DNA of 64,000 nucleotides, taken from positions 164,758-228,757 of the forward strand of contig NMRB01000781.1 in NCBI GenBank assembly GCA_002633025.1, in the 5' to 3' direction. The position numbers and the translations under genes are program-made. This document shows positions 45,986 to 56,881 of this stretch, in pieces. Source of the stretch: Notospermus geniculatus. Its lineage: Eukaryota; Nemertea; Pilidiophora; Heteronemertea; Lineidae. The notes beneath the pieces are model-generated. The model had not been told where the DNA came from. It worked only from the letters and a program-made list of their open reading frames with translations, and ran no database searches. The stretch's first letter is position 1. Every line of letters begins with the position of its first letter.

Positions 45986-47417
45986 GGCCAGACCCAAAAA
46001 TATGTCTGTTTGCTGTAACCCAACCGACCCTACATAAATCGTACCGACCCAAAACTTTTTGTAGGGGTAATAGCCAATATGTTTTTTTTATGCCCCAAAG
46101 GACCCGATTTGCCGACCGGCAATGTCGAAGTATGCCGACCTAAAACATTTTACACTTCAAAACTGAATGCCAGTGTGTCATAAACCCCGAAAGACATTGT
46201 TTTTCAAACACTAGTATATTTTTATTTTATTTTGTGGAAATTGCTAATTTTTTCCACCTCCAACTAAAAAAAATAAAATGGTCCATGGACCATGTGCTCA
46301 CCGGGTTGGACAAAATAGTCTAATGACAGAGGGAGGTACATATCAGTTATGAGCAATCTGGGTCAAGTCATTCCCGTGTAGGACTTGGATGATTTTTGGG
46401 TTTATGCCACCTGGCGACCATATTGGATGTCCGATTGGGGCCGGAACTTCACATGCACATGAAGGTCATCTGCAGGGGCCACATAGCACATTGGAGCGCT
46501 TTAGGTCCAAGTCGTTCCGGAGTTACAGCACTTTGATGATTTTCAGGTTACGCCACCTGGCGGCCATATTGGATGTCCAATCGGGCCGAAACTTCACATG
46601 CACATAAAGGTCATCTGCACGGGGCCACATAGCACATTGGAGCGCTTTGGGTTAAGGCGTTCCTGAGTTACAGCACTTTGATGATTTTTGGGTTACGCCA
46701 CCTGGTGGCCACGCTTGAAGTCAAATCAGGCTGAAATTTGACGTGCATGTAAAGGTCATCTAGAGGGAGGTAAATATCAAATTTGAGCACTCTGCGTCAA
46801 GCCGTTCCCGAGTAATAGCACTTATTTGATTTTCAGGTTACGCCACCTGGCGGCCATACTGGATGTCCAATCGGGCCGAAACTTGGTATTTTTAAAGGTA
46901 CCCCTCCAATGCATGTCTACGCAAGATATGAAGTCGCTCGGTGAAATAATGACAAACTGTGGCAGGTTCGTCACTTTTGTCGAACTTTGACCTCTGTGAC
47001 CTTGAAAAGTAGGTCAAATCAAAAACCCGTTATATATGTTATGTATCCTTATTAGCTACACCTACGATAAAAATTTGGAGATGATCTAGTCATTAGTTCA
47101 GGAGTTATTGCACTTTTTGTGTTTTTGGTTTCCGCCACCTGGTGGCCAAACTGAGAGTCGAATCGGACCGAAACTTGGTGTCGTGGGTCATCTGACCTAG
47201 GGGTATATATGTACCAAGTTTCAGATCAATAGCTTCAGCGGTTACGAAACGTGCCCTGCTAACGGACAACGACGACGGACGACGACGACGACGACGGACG
47301 CACAACCATTGTATAAGCTCACCACGGTGAGCTAATAAAAATATATGCCTACCTAGCTACCCAAGCTATTAGGGCAGGGTCGGGTTACAGCAAACAGACA
47401 TATTTTTGGGTCTGGCC
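45986..47417. mobile_element. TTA-flanked element with GGCCAGACCC ends, PIF/Harbinger-like
   Basis: GGCCAGACCCAAAAATATGT and mirror, then CTGTTTGCTGTAACCC; TTA at 45983-45985 and 47418-47420. The empty site is in the 28.8-kb paralogue (28847-28849). A 1.06-kb CCATGG-ended element occupies most of it. Confidence 0.88.
46275..47335 (+). mobile_element. CCATGG-ended transposon family, near-complete copy
   Basis: Left terminus AAATGGTCCATGGACCATGT; right terminus AGCTCACCACGGTGAGCTAA. GCCACCTGG occurs at 46406, 46552, 46697, 46842 and 47134, spaced 146, 145, 145 and 292 bp. TGACCTCTGTGACCT lies at 46988-47002. No open frame of note. No inverted ends or target duplication seen; the terminal hairpins and CTAA at the end recall Helitron ends, but this is a guess. 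Confidence 0.85.
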
Positions 47418-47456
47418 TTAGGCGTTGAGACTGTTGCTACATATGTGAGCCGCTCC

Positions 47457-47630
47457 AGCAAAAGCGGACGCTTGTCGCAAGTGATCATCATTGGTCATCA
47501 GTTTACCAAACTATTGTCACTGCTGTCATTGTAAACCCGCGTCAACATACACATTTCAGCAATTGTACTGCAAGTCGTTAACCCTTTCCTCAGGTTGCGA
47601 CAAGCATCTGCTTTTGCGGGAGCGGGTCAC
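47457..47630. mobile_element. 174-bp MITE with GTGA(G/C)CCGCTCC ends
   Basis: GTGAGCCGCTCCAGCAAAAG and TTTTGCGGGAGCGGGTCAC; relative at 51746-51912. Confidence 0.8.
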
Positions 47631-48705
47631 ATATAAAAGAAAGAGTTGAAGCATACTACCAAATACCTGATGAAGGATTAGTCACGTTATAACAGCACGT
47701 TGAACTTCTCAAGTGATGAAAAGTATGCCGGCCATTTTTGGCAGAACTGCCAAAAAGGTCTCAACATAGTATCAGTCCAGCTCGGTGTTACCACTGGCTA
47801 GGTTGGACAGGACACCTGTCTTACCAAGGTGGGGAGGGATAAAGAGTCACCTAACGCATACAGTCGTGCTTTTAGACCACGTTCAAATAAGTTGGGTAAA
47901 GACACTTGCATCTGAAATATAAATCCAGCTTTTTTTTATGCATTTCTTAAGGGCTGCTAAAATTAATGGGGTTGAACTGGACCAAATAATGAGCCAGGAA
48001 TAAAAAGTGAAAACACTGCCAGGCAATTTCTAGTTAGTTACACTAACTTATGGCTGCAAACCTGCCTAACATCATCTTTCATGCTCCCATAAGCCAACGA
48101 TGTCCCTTTAAACATTGGCGCCATTAATCAGGTCCACCGGTTATCTCCAGTGCAAAAACTTGTGCTTAAGGAAGAAATATCACACTTTTTCTCCAAACAG
48201 ACGCGGTCAACTCCATTAACTGATTGATCATTTTCAAACACAAATTCTCCCGCACGCCTTTTTCAAAGAAATTAACGGCACAATTGAGTTACAGGATGTG
48301 TGCGATATGGCAAGGAGCAACAAATTACTTCGCTTCAGAGGATGGAAACTTAATTTGCGAGTTTGTGGTCCTCAGAAATGGGAAGTGTCTTCAGGACGGT
48401 GAATGTGTGAACATGTAGGATGGCATGGAAATCTGAACGGACAGATGGTAATGCTTCTAATTATCCAATGAGCAGGAAGTCGGTTATACCACATCACGAT
48501 GTCGTGTCAATCACGTTCTTGGTGGGTTTGTCTTATGTACTACTTCATGGCTGGCTATTATAGGGGAGACTAACACAACCCTTCTGTTTTCTTTCTTTAG
48601 TTTTTGTAATGCGGAGCATTTGCACTTACACCTGCACCATCCATCTTTTCTTTGTATTTAAGGTAGCCATAATGTGTCTTCTACACAGCGGCACCCTTAC
48701 TATTA

Positions 48706-48725
48706 ATAAATAAATAAATAAATAA
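48706..48725. repeat. (AAAT)n microsatellite
   Basis: Five AATA units. Confidence 0.9.
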
Positions 48726-49214
48726 GTACTGGCTAAGTCAAGTTTTCAAGATGGCTGACTAGCCGCCATATTGGAAGTCCAAAATGGCCAAAATTTGTTG
48801 TACGCATACAGCAGGGTACCTAGACACATACAATTTCAAGGTCAAAACATATTCTTGCAACACTAATTTATGACATATGTGCCAAAGTCCATTTTCCAAG
48901 ATGGCCGCCTGGTGGCCATATCTGTGACCGGGTCTGTGAAAACTTGGCCAAAGTCGCTGGGAAGTGGCATAGGCCTTGATCATACCTGCCCTTTGTTGCA
49001 CAATCGATAAGGCTTCATTTGCCACTAACAGGCTGTCGTTTTTCCATTGTGATGACACTCGGCCCTACATAACTTATCAACTCCGTGGTATTCAGCAACT
49101 TTGGCTGGGTTTTGCCAGACTTGGTCACACTGAAGTGTTGGTGGCATGAGTTTTACCACAGAGAGCAAGTTCAACTGTCTATGTCAGTGCATATTTCTTT
49201 CAGTCCATAAGGCT

Positions 49215-49345
49215 GCAACCACATAGAAATCCACGCTACACGTACAAGCCTGTTAACAAAGGCTTCACAAGGCTTCACGAAGGGCTCGCGACTGTGAAGC
49301 CTTTGTTAACATGCGTGTACGTGTAGCATGTAGTTCTGTGTAGCC
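49215..49345. repeat. About 130-bp palindrome
   Basis: GCTACACGTACAAGCCTGTT with ACAAAGGCTTCAC, mirrored by GTGAAGCCTTTGTTAACATG with GTGTACGTGTAGCATG. Contains a second nested TTCAC/GTGAA pair. Confidence 0.8.
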
Positions 49346-49362
49346 TATGCAGCCTAATGGTA

Positions 49363-50010
49363 CTGTCACACCTTGCCGGATAGCGTTGACGGACGTCCGA
49401 CGGAGCAAAAGAAAATTATCCGGTGGTGATAGTCGTCTCCATTTCCGCTGGGGGCCCTCACAAACGGAAGAAAATAGAGGACCACCAAGGTGTACGTTGT
49501 CTGTTCAGGACGGCCGTTACATGTACGGTAGTAATACTGTATTTATCCTTAAGTTATCAGTTTTGTCCTGTGAATCCCGTTACGCATCCGTCATTCATTC
49601 GTCATTCATCAGTCTCCATGCGTTCCTTATCAGGTAATCGTCTGCTGAACATACGGTACACCTGCAGTTCAACCGTTGCAGGTCAGGCAGTAGTCCGACC
49701 GTGAGTCAAACTCCACCGGACGTCAATGAATGCGAACTGACAAGTACAGGGTGACCAACGAACGAGTTCCTAACAAAAAGAATGCACAGCGCACAACAAC
49801 CGTACAAATAGTGGACGCCTTTGCCCGGTGGTGTCCGTTCCAAGTTTTCTGCATGCATAAACTTTCCGCCGGGTAGAACGGCCTCGCCTGACAAGGTATG
49901 CATTTCCTGAACGAGAAACGGACAAGAAATGCATGCAAACGGAAATGAACGGATTCAAGATCTTGCTCTTCGTCGAAGTCCGTTAACGCTATCCGGCAAG
50001 GTGTGACAGT
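49363..50010. mobile_element. 648-bp TA-flanked element with CTGTCACACC ends
   Basis: CTGTCACACCTTGCCGGATA and mirror, with GCGTT(G/A)ACGGAC next; TA on both sides. GGAACGGAC, CGGTAC and CCGTT words inside. Non-coding. It starts 125 bp downstream of exon 50135-50274 in gene orientation. Confidence 0.85.
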
Positions 50011-50134
50011 AGCATAAGAGACACTTAATCCGAGAATAATGCTGGGAACTTTGAAAGTGGATACACCCAATATCAGCAAATGCATTGAAACAAGCCTTCT
50101 GATGAAATCAATGAATCAATGATAATGTACTCAC

Positions 50135-50274
50135 CAGTTTAATGATCTTGATTAGGACCCAGTTATTGGAGGAACTTGTCATCAGCTTGAAGAACACTGG
50201 CGCCAGCGACAGGTAGTTCTTCGGATTCTTGCGTGCTAATTCGCATATCACATTCACTGCTGCAGACTGGACAC
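50135..50274 (-). CDS. AP3D1: AP-3 complex delta subunit, adaptin-trunk exon (about residues 198-244)
   Basis: This 140-nt minus-strand exon follows an ATTTTGCAG acceptor and ends AAACTG before a GTGAGTAC donor. Its first two bases complete the glycine codon left open by exon 61372-61501, giving E-D-S-D-P-G-V-Q-S-A-A-V across the junction. It then encodes VNVICELARKNPKNYLSL, a stretch ending FFKLMTSSSNNWV, and LIKIIKL, nearly identical to vertebrate AP3D1. These are alpha-helical HEAT-like repeats of the adaptin N-terminal trunk, which builds the membrane-docked core of the complex with the other AP-3 subunits. The exon ends in phase 0. A transposon end (50339-51265) begins only 65 bp upstream of its acceptor, so the acceptor region is short and boxed in. 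The intron to exon 61372-61501 is 11.1 kb. Confidence 0.95.
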
Positions 50275-50338
50275 CTGCAAAATAAACATGGCTAACTTGC
50301 ATCAATCTTTCTCTTGCCTCAGTGCAATCGCTTTCAGA

Positions 50339-51265
50339 AATGAAATGGTCCATGGACCATGTGCTCACTGGGTTGGACATAATAGTCTAATGACAGAGGG
50401 AGGTACATCAGATGAGCAATCTGGGTCAAGTCATTCCCAGGTAGGACTTTGATGATTTTTGGGTTATGCCACCTGGCGTCCATATTGGATGTCCGATCGG
50501 GCCGAAACTTCACATGGACATAAAGGTCATCTGCAGGGGGCCACATAGCACATTGGAGCACTTTGGGTTAAGGCGTTCCTGAGTTACAGCACTTTGATGA
50601 TTTTTAGTTTACGCCACCTGGTGGCCATGTTTGAAGTCAAATCAGTCAAATCAAACAAAAAAAAAAGTCAAATCAGGCCGAAATTTGATATGCATGTAAA
50701 GGTCATCTAGATGGAGGTAAATATCAAATTTGAGCACTCTGCGTCAAGCCGTTCCCGAGTAATAGCACTTACTTGATTTTCAGGTTACGCCACCTGGCGG
50801 CCATACTGGATGTCCAATCGGGCCGAAACTTGGTATTTTTAAAGGTACCCCTCCAATGCATGTTTATGCAAGATATGAAGTCACTCGGTGAAATAACGAC
50901 AAACTGCGGCAGGTTCGTCACTTTTGTCAAACTCTGACCTCTGTGACCTTGAAAAGTAGGTCAAATCAAAAACCCGTTATATATGTTATGCATCCTTATT
51001 AGCTACACCTATGATAAAAATCTGGAGATGATCTAGTCATTAGTTCAGGAGTTACTGCACTTTTGGTGCTTTTGGTTTCCGCCACCTGGTGGCCAAACTG
51101 AGAGTCGAATGGGACCGAAACTTGGTGTCGTGGGTCATCTGACCTAGGGGTATATATGTACCAAGTTTCAGATCAATAGCTCCAGCGGTTACGAAACGTG
51201 CCCTGCTAACGGACTACGACGACGACGGACACTGCACCATTGTAATAGCTCACCCCAGTGAGCTA
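50339..51265 (+). mobile_element. CCATGG-ended transposon family, copy next to an AP3D1 exon
   Basis: ATGAAATGGTCCATGGACCA to CAGTGAGCTAA. GCCACCTGG-type sites at 50468, 50613, 50789 and 51081; steps 145, 176 (a 31-bp duplication explains the excess) and 292. TGACCTCTGTGACCT at 50935-50949. About 90% like 46275-47335. Confidence 0.88.
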
Positions 51266-51350
51266 ACAAATGAATAACCATGCATTTACACAGAGATCTT
51301 CTTGCAATCAACCTTGAAGTCCCAAATGGTTTGTCTGAGGAGTTCTTTAA

Positions 51351-51709
51351 AGCCTCGCTTATGTCGCCCTACGCTGTGATAGAAATAGCGTCAACAAGTT
51401 GCAACTGATAACTTATGTCGCCACCGACTAGAAAAATACCGATCGGTCGCAACTACCTGGAACTAGTTTATCGTCGTCTTTTGAGTGCTTATGTCGACAC
51501 TGATTTCTTTTGATTTTATTAAGTAAAACGTGCTGAAGTTGAACACGTGCGATTTTCTGGATCTGGATATTTGTAGTTTGCAACTAGTTACTCGCTGACG
51601 CCCGAGAGCTTATGTCACCTAGTAGTTGTGACTGATTAGTTCCAACTACGCGCCGATTATCAGTTGCCAACTAGTTCTGACTGTACGTAAGGGCGACATA
51701 AGCGAGGCT
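51351..51709. mobile_element. MITE with AGCCTCGCTTATGTCGCC ends, TAA target duplication
   Basis: AGCCTCGCTTATGTCGCCCT and mirror; TAA at 51348-51350 and 51710-51712. AACTAGTT, GTTGCAACT and GTCGCC words dominate the interior. Confidence 0.85.
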
Positions 51710-51745
51710 TAAGGTTTTACTTTGATACCCCGTTTTCAGCCACTT

Positions 51746-51912
51746 GTGACTCACTCTAGCAAAAGCAGACTCTTGTGTCAAGTAATAATCGTTGATCATC
51801 AGTTTATCCAACTATTATTATTGCTGTTCATTGTAAACCTGCAGAGACGTTCATTTCAGCTACTGTCATTCCTCCATTGCGAGAAGCACCTGCTTTTGTG
51901 GGAGTGGGTCAC
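51746..51912. mobile_element. 167-bp MITE, relative of 47457-47630
   Basis: GTGACTCACTCTAGCAAAAG ... CTTTTGTGGGAGTGGGTCAC. Confidence 0.75.
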
Positions 51913-51929
51913 ATTTTATTTTCTCCGTA

Positions 51930-52414
51930 AGCCAGGTGTGCATCGCATTTACGACTGGAAGTAACTGATCTCATCAGTCGCTGGTGATGTACGCGCTGCG
52001 CACACATCTTCAATTCAGCAACGCAGTAAAACTAGGAGGATCCAATCTGTCATCATGTGCTGACCGCGTACATCGCACTTGCGACTGGCGGTAACTCAGG
52101 TAACATCCAGGGCGTTGAGACTCGATGAGACTATAGGTTATGTTTGGAAAACTGGCTCTGATCAGTCGCAAGCCCATGTACATCGCAGCGACTGAACGAA
52201 ACTGGGTACAACTAGTCGCTAGAAAGTTGAACATGTGCAACTCACGGCGACTGGTAAAATTTCAGTTCCAGCAAGTCGCAAGGGTGCGTACATCGGCCGT
52301 TTCTGGCAACTGATCAGTCGCCTCCAGTTCCAGCTACATTGTAGATCCTCCCAGTCGCCAGTAGCTCAGTGACTACTAGTTGTCTCCAGTCGCAAGTGTG
52401 ATGTACGCTAGGCT
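51930..52414. mobile_element. Diverged relative of the AGCCTAGCGCACATCG MITE
   Basis: AGCCAGGTGTGCATCGCATT at the left, GTGTGATGTACGCTAGGCT at the right; AGTCGC, GCGACTGG and GTACATCGC words fill it. No clear target duplication. Confidence 0.7.
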
Positions 52415-53075
52415 GTGTATTATAAATCAACAAAACAAATCTGGCCTAGCTATAAGCCCATGTAAAGATTGCAGCTCAGTAATGGTCAAGTCAACCCTTG
52501 AGCAGCAGCAACACTCTGTTAAGCCCATACGAGAGATACTTCATTTTCTCTTCTGTTTGTGAACAAGAGAACATTGTAAATGTCATGGTTCCTGATGTTC
52601 CATGTAGGCGTACCATCCCATTGGCATTATATGAAAGATTAGGAAAACGTTACTAGAAATGAGAAATTCACTGAAAGTGACTTAATGACCACACAACACT
52701 GCCTTTGGATCTCTCCCAGAAAGAAATTGCAAATCGGAAATGTCGTAAAAAACCACAAGTTATTTATTTGGTGGAGGGAGATCACGATCTTCAAAGTGCC
52801 AACTGACAGACTGAGATTATCAAATCAGTGCTAAGAAGCAGGCATAGTGCTATGATGGTCCAATACTAAAAAGACAACCCGTGTTACCATCGATGATCGT
52901 GATGATGGATATACATGCTAAAGGGGTCGAATTTGGCCATCTGACAAACATGACAAAAGCTCAACGGACAAAATATTAGTATGATATGTCGATAATATCA
53001 TGATCCAGGCATCAGAAATTGAAAATGATGAGCTCAAGGGATTCTCAGCATTGACAAACCTAAGGATATGATATA

Positions 53076-54967
53076 CAGTGAAACCCCTCATGTGGACCAT
53101 CCCTCTATGTGGACCACCCCTCTAAGTGGATCGATTTTTGTCGGTCCCAAATAAATCCTTCACATTTTCCTTTAGCTAAGTGGACCACCCCTCTACCTCG
53201 ACCTGGACCACCAAAAGTAGGGTCCCAAAGTGCATGGTGACCCCTCTATGTGGACCAGAAGATGCAAAATCTAGGTATTCGCGTGGTCCATGGTTACACC
53301 AAACACATGGAAAAGCAAGATTTTGCACCATAGGCTTTTTGTTGGTCCCAGGAATAAACAAACAATTAACACCTTTGGTGTAAGCTAGACAAAAACTCAG
53401 TCAAGCTAAGGGACCTTGTCCAAATTTCGCACACATTCGCGCCGTGCGAATTACAGGCGAATATTTTCGCATGTGCCGCTGCGAATAGGCACATACGAAT
53501 TCGTTCGGTCGCGATTTCAGTGCGAATATATTCGCACGTCATGTCCGAATTTGAAATTCGCGCTGGCTGTCGGTCATGTTTTGTGGGCGAATGTGAGGCG
53601 ATTTCTGTGCGATTCTGTTGCGAATTTGGGGCGAAATATTCGCTTGCGGCAGCAATGCATGCACGTTTTTATCGTGCGGTTTTTATTGTGTGGATACTTG
53701 ATTGAACATGATCATTTTAATATTGCTTTCGAAAGAAAAGAAAACCAACAAGTCATGAAGTTGGCGTCAGGCCAGATTCACCGTCATGGATATTCGCCGA
53801 TGTAAACATTAAAATTAGGCCACAATCTTTGCTCAGTAAACATCGTTTTTTCACCAAAACTCACAAGTATTTTTACTCTTATCAACAAATGAATACAATC
53901 TTTTATAAACAGGCCTTGAATCATGAAAAACGATCAAATTGATTGAGATTTTGACGGTTTTTATCAGGTTCCCCTCGTCTCGGTAAGACTTCCATCCCAT
54001 AATATGGCACACCGGTATGAAATTTGCATACGGCAGGTTGATGATTTTGGCCTGCTTCCCGACTTTCTTGACAATGTGTTCATGAATGAATCAAAATTTT
54101 ATCCGAGGAAATAAACTTTGGATTTGTTTATTTACTACAGCTGCCCCAAAGTTGCTAAATCAGCATGCAAGCAGAGTATATAGCGCCCCGCACGTGGCAT
54201 ACATTCTAATTTGAGCTGTCAATCAAACTAGGCCGTGCCTTCCGGCCAGCTGACTTTAAAATGGTGTCACGCTCATTGTTGATGTCCGTCGGCTTGTGAG
54301 TCATGTGTAATCGATAAAATCTACACACCTCGATGCCAGAAAGATTTGAAATTCAGGTGAATAAAAGTTTGCTGACTAAGGAATCATTTCCTTACACACC
54401 AACTTTGTCCCGTATCGATAAGTGAGTACATGAAGGGCCGTTTGTTGCGAGATGAAAACTTTTTTCGTGCATCGGTGAAATGGCCGAAAACGAGGTCGTC
54501 AGGTCCGGTGTGATCGCACATGGTACGTTGTATGATCATGCCTGCGAATTTGAGGCGATTTCAAGGCGAATACTAGGCGATTTGGGGGCGAATAATGACG
54601 TAGGTCACAAAATTCGCACCGCCAGACGGGGCGGTGCGAATATTTGCGGAGGGCGAATTTGAGGCGAAATTTTGCTGTGCGATTTTATACAAATTCGCAA
54701 CTATTTCGGACAGGTTAAATTCGCCCAGAATTCGCACGGCGCGAATGTGTGCGAAATTTGGACAAGGTCCCTAATCAACATTGAATGACTCACTCACATC
54801 GAAGGGGTAATTAAACATCAACATGGGACCCATCTGTGGTGAAAGTGGTAGTGTCACCGTAGGACTCCAATATTTCGAAAATGCCAACCCCCTTTATGTG
54901 GACCACCCCTCTATGTGGACCAGTTTGACCCGGTCCCACGGGTGGTCCACTTAGAGGGGTTTCACTG
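53076..54967. mobile_element. pogo/Tc1-like MITE with CAGTGAAACCCCTC ends
   Basis: CAGTGAAACCCCTCATGTGG and AGAGGGGTTTCACTG; TA at both sides. GTGGACCACCCCTCTA recurs several times within. A 1.36-kb element splits it. A single-ended relative with CAGTGGAACCCC and GCGACCACCCC words is at 62554-62760. Confidence 0.88.
53410..54771. mobile_element. 1.36-kb TAA-flanked element filled with TTCGC/GCGAA words
   Basis: GGGACCTTGTCCAAATTTCG and mirror, then CACACATTCGCGCCGTGCGA; TAA at 53407-53409 and 54772-54774. Roughly 300 bp at each side are dense in GCGAATTT, TTCGCA, GGCGAAT; the middle 0.7 kb is ordinary AT-rich sequence without a transposase frame. Confidence 0.88.
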
Positions 54968-54969
54968 TA

Positions 54970-55560
54970 CCGTATTTTCCGGCATAAGACACGCAGCTTT
55001 TTTCCACGAAAAGGCCCCCAAAATCACGAGTGTGGGTGATACAACGGTGCGGTTCTTACATGGATTAAGGCCTGTAATCGGTCCTATAACGATGCATAAG
55101 TTCATGGAAGATACACAAATCCATTCTTTATTGTTCCTTGCATCATGTCATAGGCCTATTTTTATGAACCTGCACAAAATTCTGGTGTAAAACAGGTCCA
55201 AAACTAGGTGAAATGGCATGATCATTCCCAGGGAATCCATTTTGTTTGATTGAAAATGAGGCTTGTTCTGGTTTAGTTCGTTCGAGTACCCGAGTTGTCA
55301 CTGAAACTGGCAATCTGGTCCCGCGGGATTTCATGCTTGTGAGTTATTGAGGCTAATTGTTCTGGTTTAGTTCGTTCTAGTACCGGAGTTGTCACTGATT
55401 GCTCCAACATGTCACTGACACCTGGCCATGCTGGCTGGTAGAGGCTTGATCTAACATGGCCGCGGGTGATACAGCAGTGCGGGCCATCTGAGGATTTAGC
55501 AATGATCTATGGGGAGTGCGGGTCTTAGGGTAGTGGAGAAAATATGTTATTTCCACAGAT
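54970..55560 (-). mobile_element. Reversed relative of 41857-42688, one end decayed
   Basis: CCGTATTTTCCGGCATAAGA, CACGAAAAGGCCCCCAAAAT, TTCATGGAAGATACACAA, AACTAGGTGAAATGGCATGA follow the other copy in reverse order. The far end reads only GGAGAAAATA. Confidence 0.75.
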
Positions 55561-55599
55561 CTAGCTGTTAACCCAATAGAGCCGCCTATTTTTTGCACT

Positions 55600-56190
55600 T
55601 TCCATCTGTAGCTTTCACCGCCCTGAACCGCCACGAAATGTCACAGCATTAATAGCTGAATATAGAACAGTATATTAGTCATGGCGGTTTATGGCAGTAT
55701 CGGCATCTGGAGACATGGCAGATTGTGGTGCTACCGCCAGTAATTAGTGATTTTGATTTCTACATCAGACATGTTAGAGGTGGGATGGGGTTTTTTGCCA
55801 GAAAGTGGGCGTGGTCTTCTAGGCAGCTCACGGCAGGGTGGTTTATGGCGGCATGGAGTCTATTGGGTTAAAGGAGATAAGATATGAAGGTCTGACAGAT
55901 GGATACACACACAGACACCAAGACCAAAAACAATGTGCTAGCTTCATGAAGACCAGGAACCATAACAACTGGTCCAGCGGAGAAAGCCGTGCTGTTCTAT
56001 GATCAAATTTACTCAGGCGCACCGACACTTTGTATGTCAACACTACAGAAGAAGTTGATGTTTCTCACACACTTCCCCTTCAGTGCTCATGACAGAGCTT
56101 TTCCCATGCTTGAGCCAGATCAACAGATGAATCGTAATACAGTTAATGCACTTGTCACTGCTGATCATAATATTTTGCAAGGGCACTGGG
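55600..56190. other. No gene seen
   Basis: Contains a pair of GGCGGTTTATGGC / GCCATAAACCGCC-like words near 55685 and 55840, otherwise nothing. Confidence 0.5.
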
Positions 56191-56329
56191 AGTGTTTCCG
56201 CCAGAGGGTACTAAGGTACAATGCTAGTACACACAAAGGAACAGAAAAGGGCCATTTTCTTTAATTTCATGGGGTTTTGCTGATTTTGAAGCAATTAGTA
56301 CCCTCAAAAAAATTTCTGGCGGAGACCCT
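56191..56329. mobile_element. GTACCCTC MITE, copy 3
   Basis: AGTGTTTCCGCCAGAGGGTA ... CTGGCGGAGACCCT; same interior as 31755-31903. Confidence 0.8.
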
Positions 56330-56404
56330 AATGGGGAAAACTAGTCTCGGTCACTCAGCTGCTGTTTCGAATCTGGGGATCCGTTAAGAATCTGGGTCAT
56401 TTTT

Positions 56405-56881
56405 GGCCTTTTTACATGGTGCGTTCCAGATCGAGGAGGGTTCGGTTATTTTTCCCTGTGTAAAAGCGAAACAACTGACCTCCACCTTCCTCGGGCCAGT
56501 TCAGTTCGCCGCATGAGGCTCGGGAAGGTGGAGGTACAATGTAGTTGCAGGCCGGTTATTCTCTTGTGTAAAAGCGAATCGGCCTCGGGCGGGATTGAGC
56601 ACGCTACCAAAGTGACATCACTGGCATATTCACTGTAAGTTACCTGTGAAGAAATTAAGAGCGAGATTTCTCAAGCACTGCTCATGCTGTTAGAAGCATA
56701 ATCTATCGATTTTTAGTGATACATGCCATCTAGTGGTACACATTTGAAGAACCGACCTCGGACTCGATTGAGGTGGATTACCGAACTCGCACCATGTAAA
56801 AGCGATCAATCCATCCTGAACCGAACCCGCCCGAAGAGGGTGGAGGTAGGTTTCCTCGAAACTGCACCGTGTAAAAAGGCC
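56405..56881. mobile_element. 477-bp MITE with GGCCTTTTTACA(T/C)GGTGC ends
   Basis: GGCCTTTTTACATGGTGCG and GCACCGTGTAAAAAGGCC. Flanks TTT and TTA. Interior dominated by CCTCGG, GAACCG and GGTGGAGG words and GTGTAAAAGCGA. Confidence 0.8.

Larger units (their letters stand above)
26079..50134 (-). other. AP3D1 intron, 24.1 kb, repeat-filled
   Basis: Bounded by a GTGAGTAC donor and a TTATCTTCCAG acceptor, both in phase 0. It contains an assembly gap, a Gypsy integrase relic, several large duplications (31.6-36.8, 38.6-41.5 and 43.8-44.9 kb) and nested elements. The stretches 37090-38570 and 45150-45980 show nothing I can classify. Confidence 0.85.

Noticed and set aside
47105-47305. Small frames with repeated R-R-R-P-S at several loci
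   Set aside because: They translate the (CGTCCGTCGTC)n part of the CCATGG-ended transposon family.
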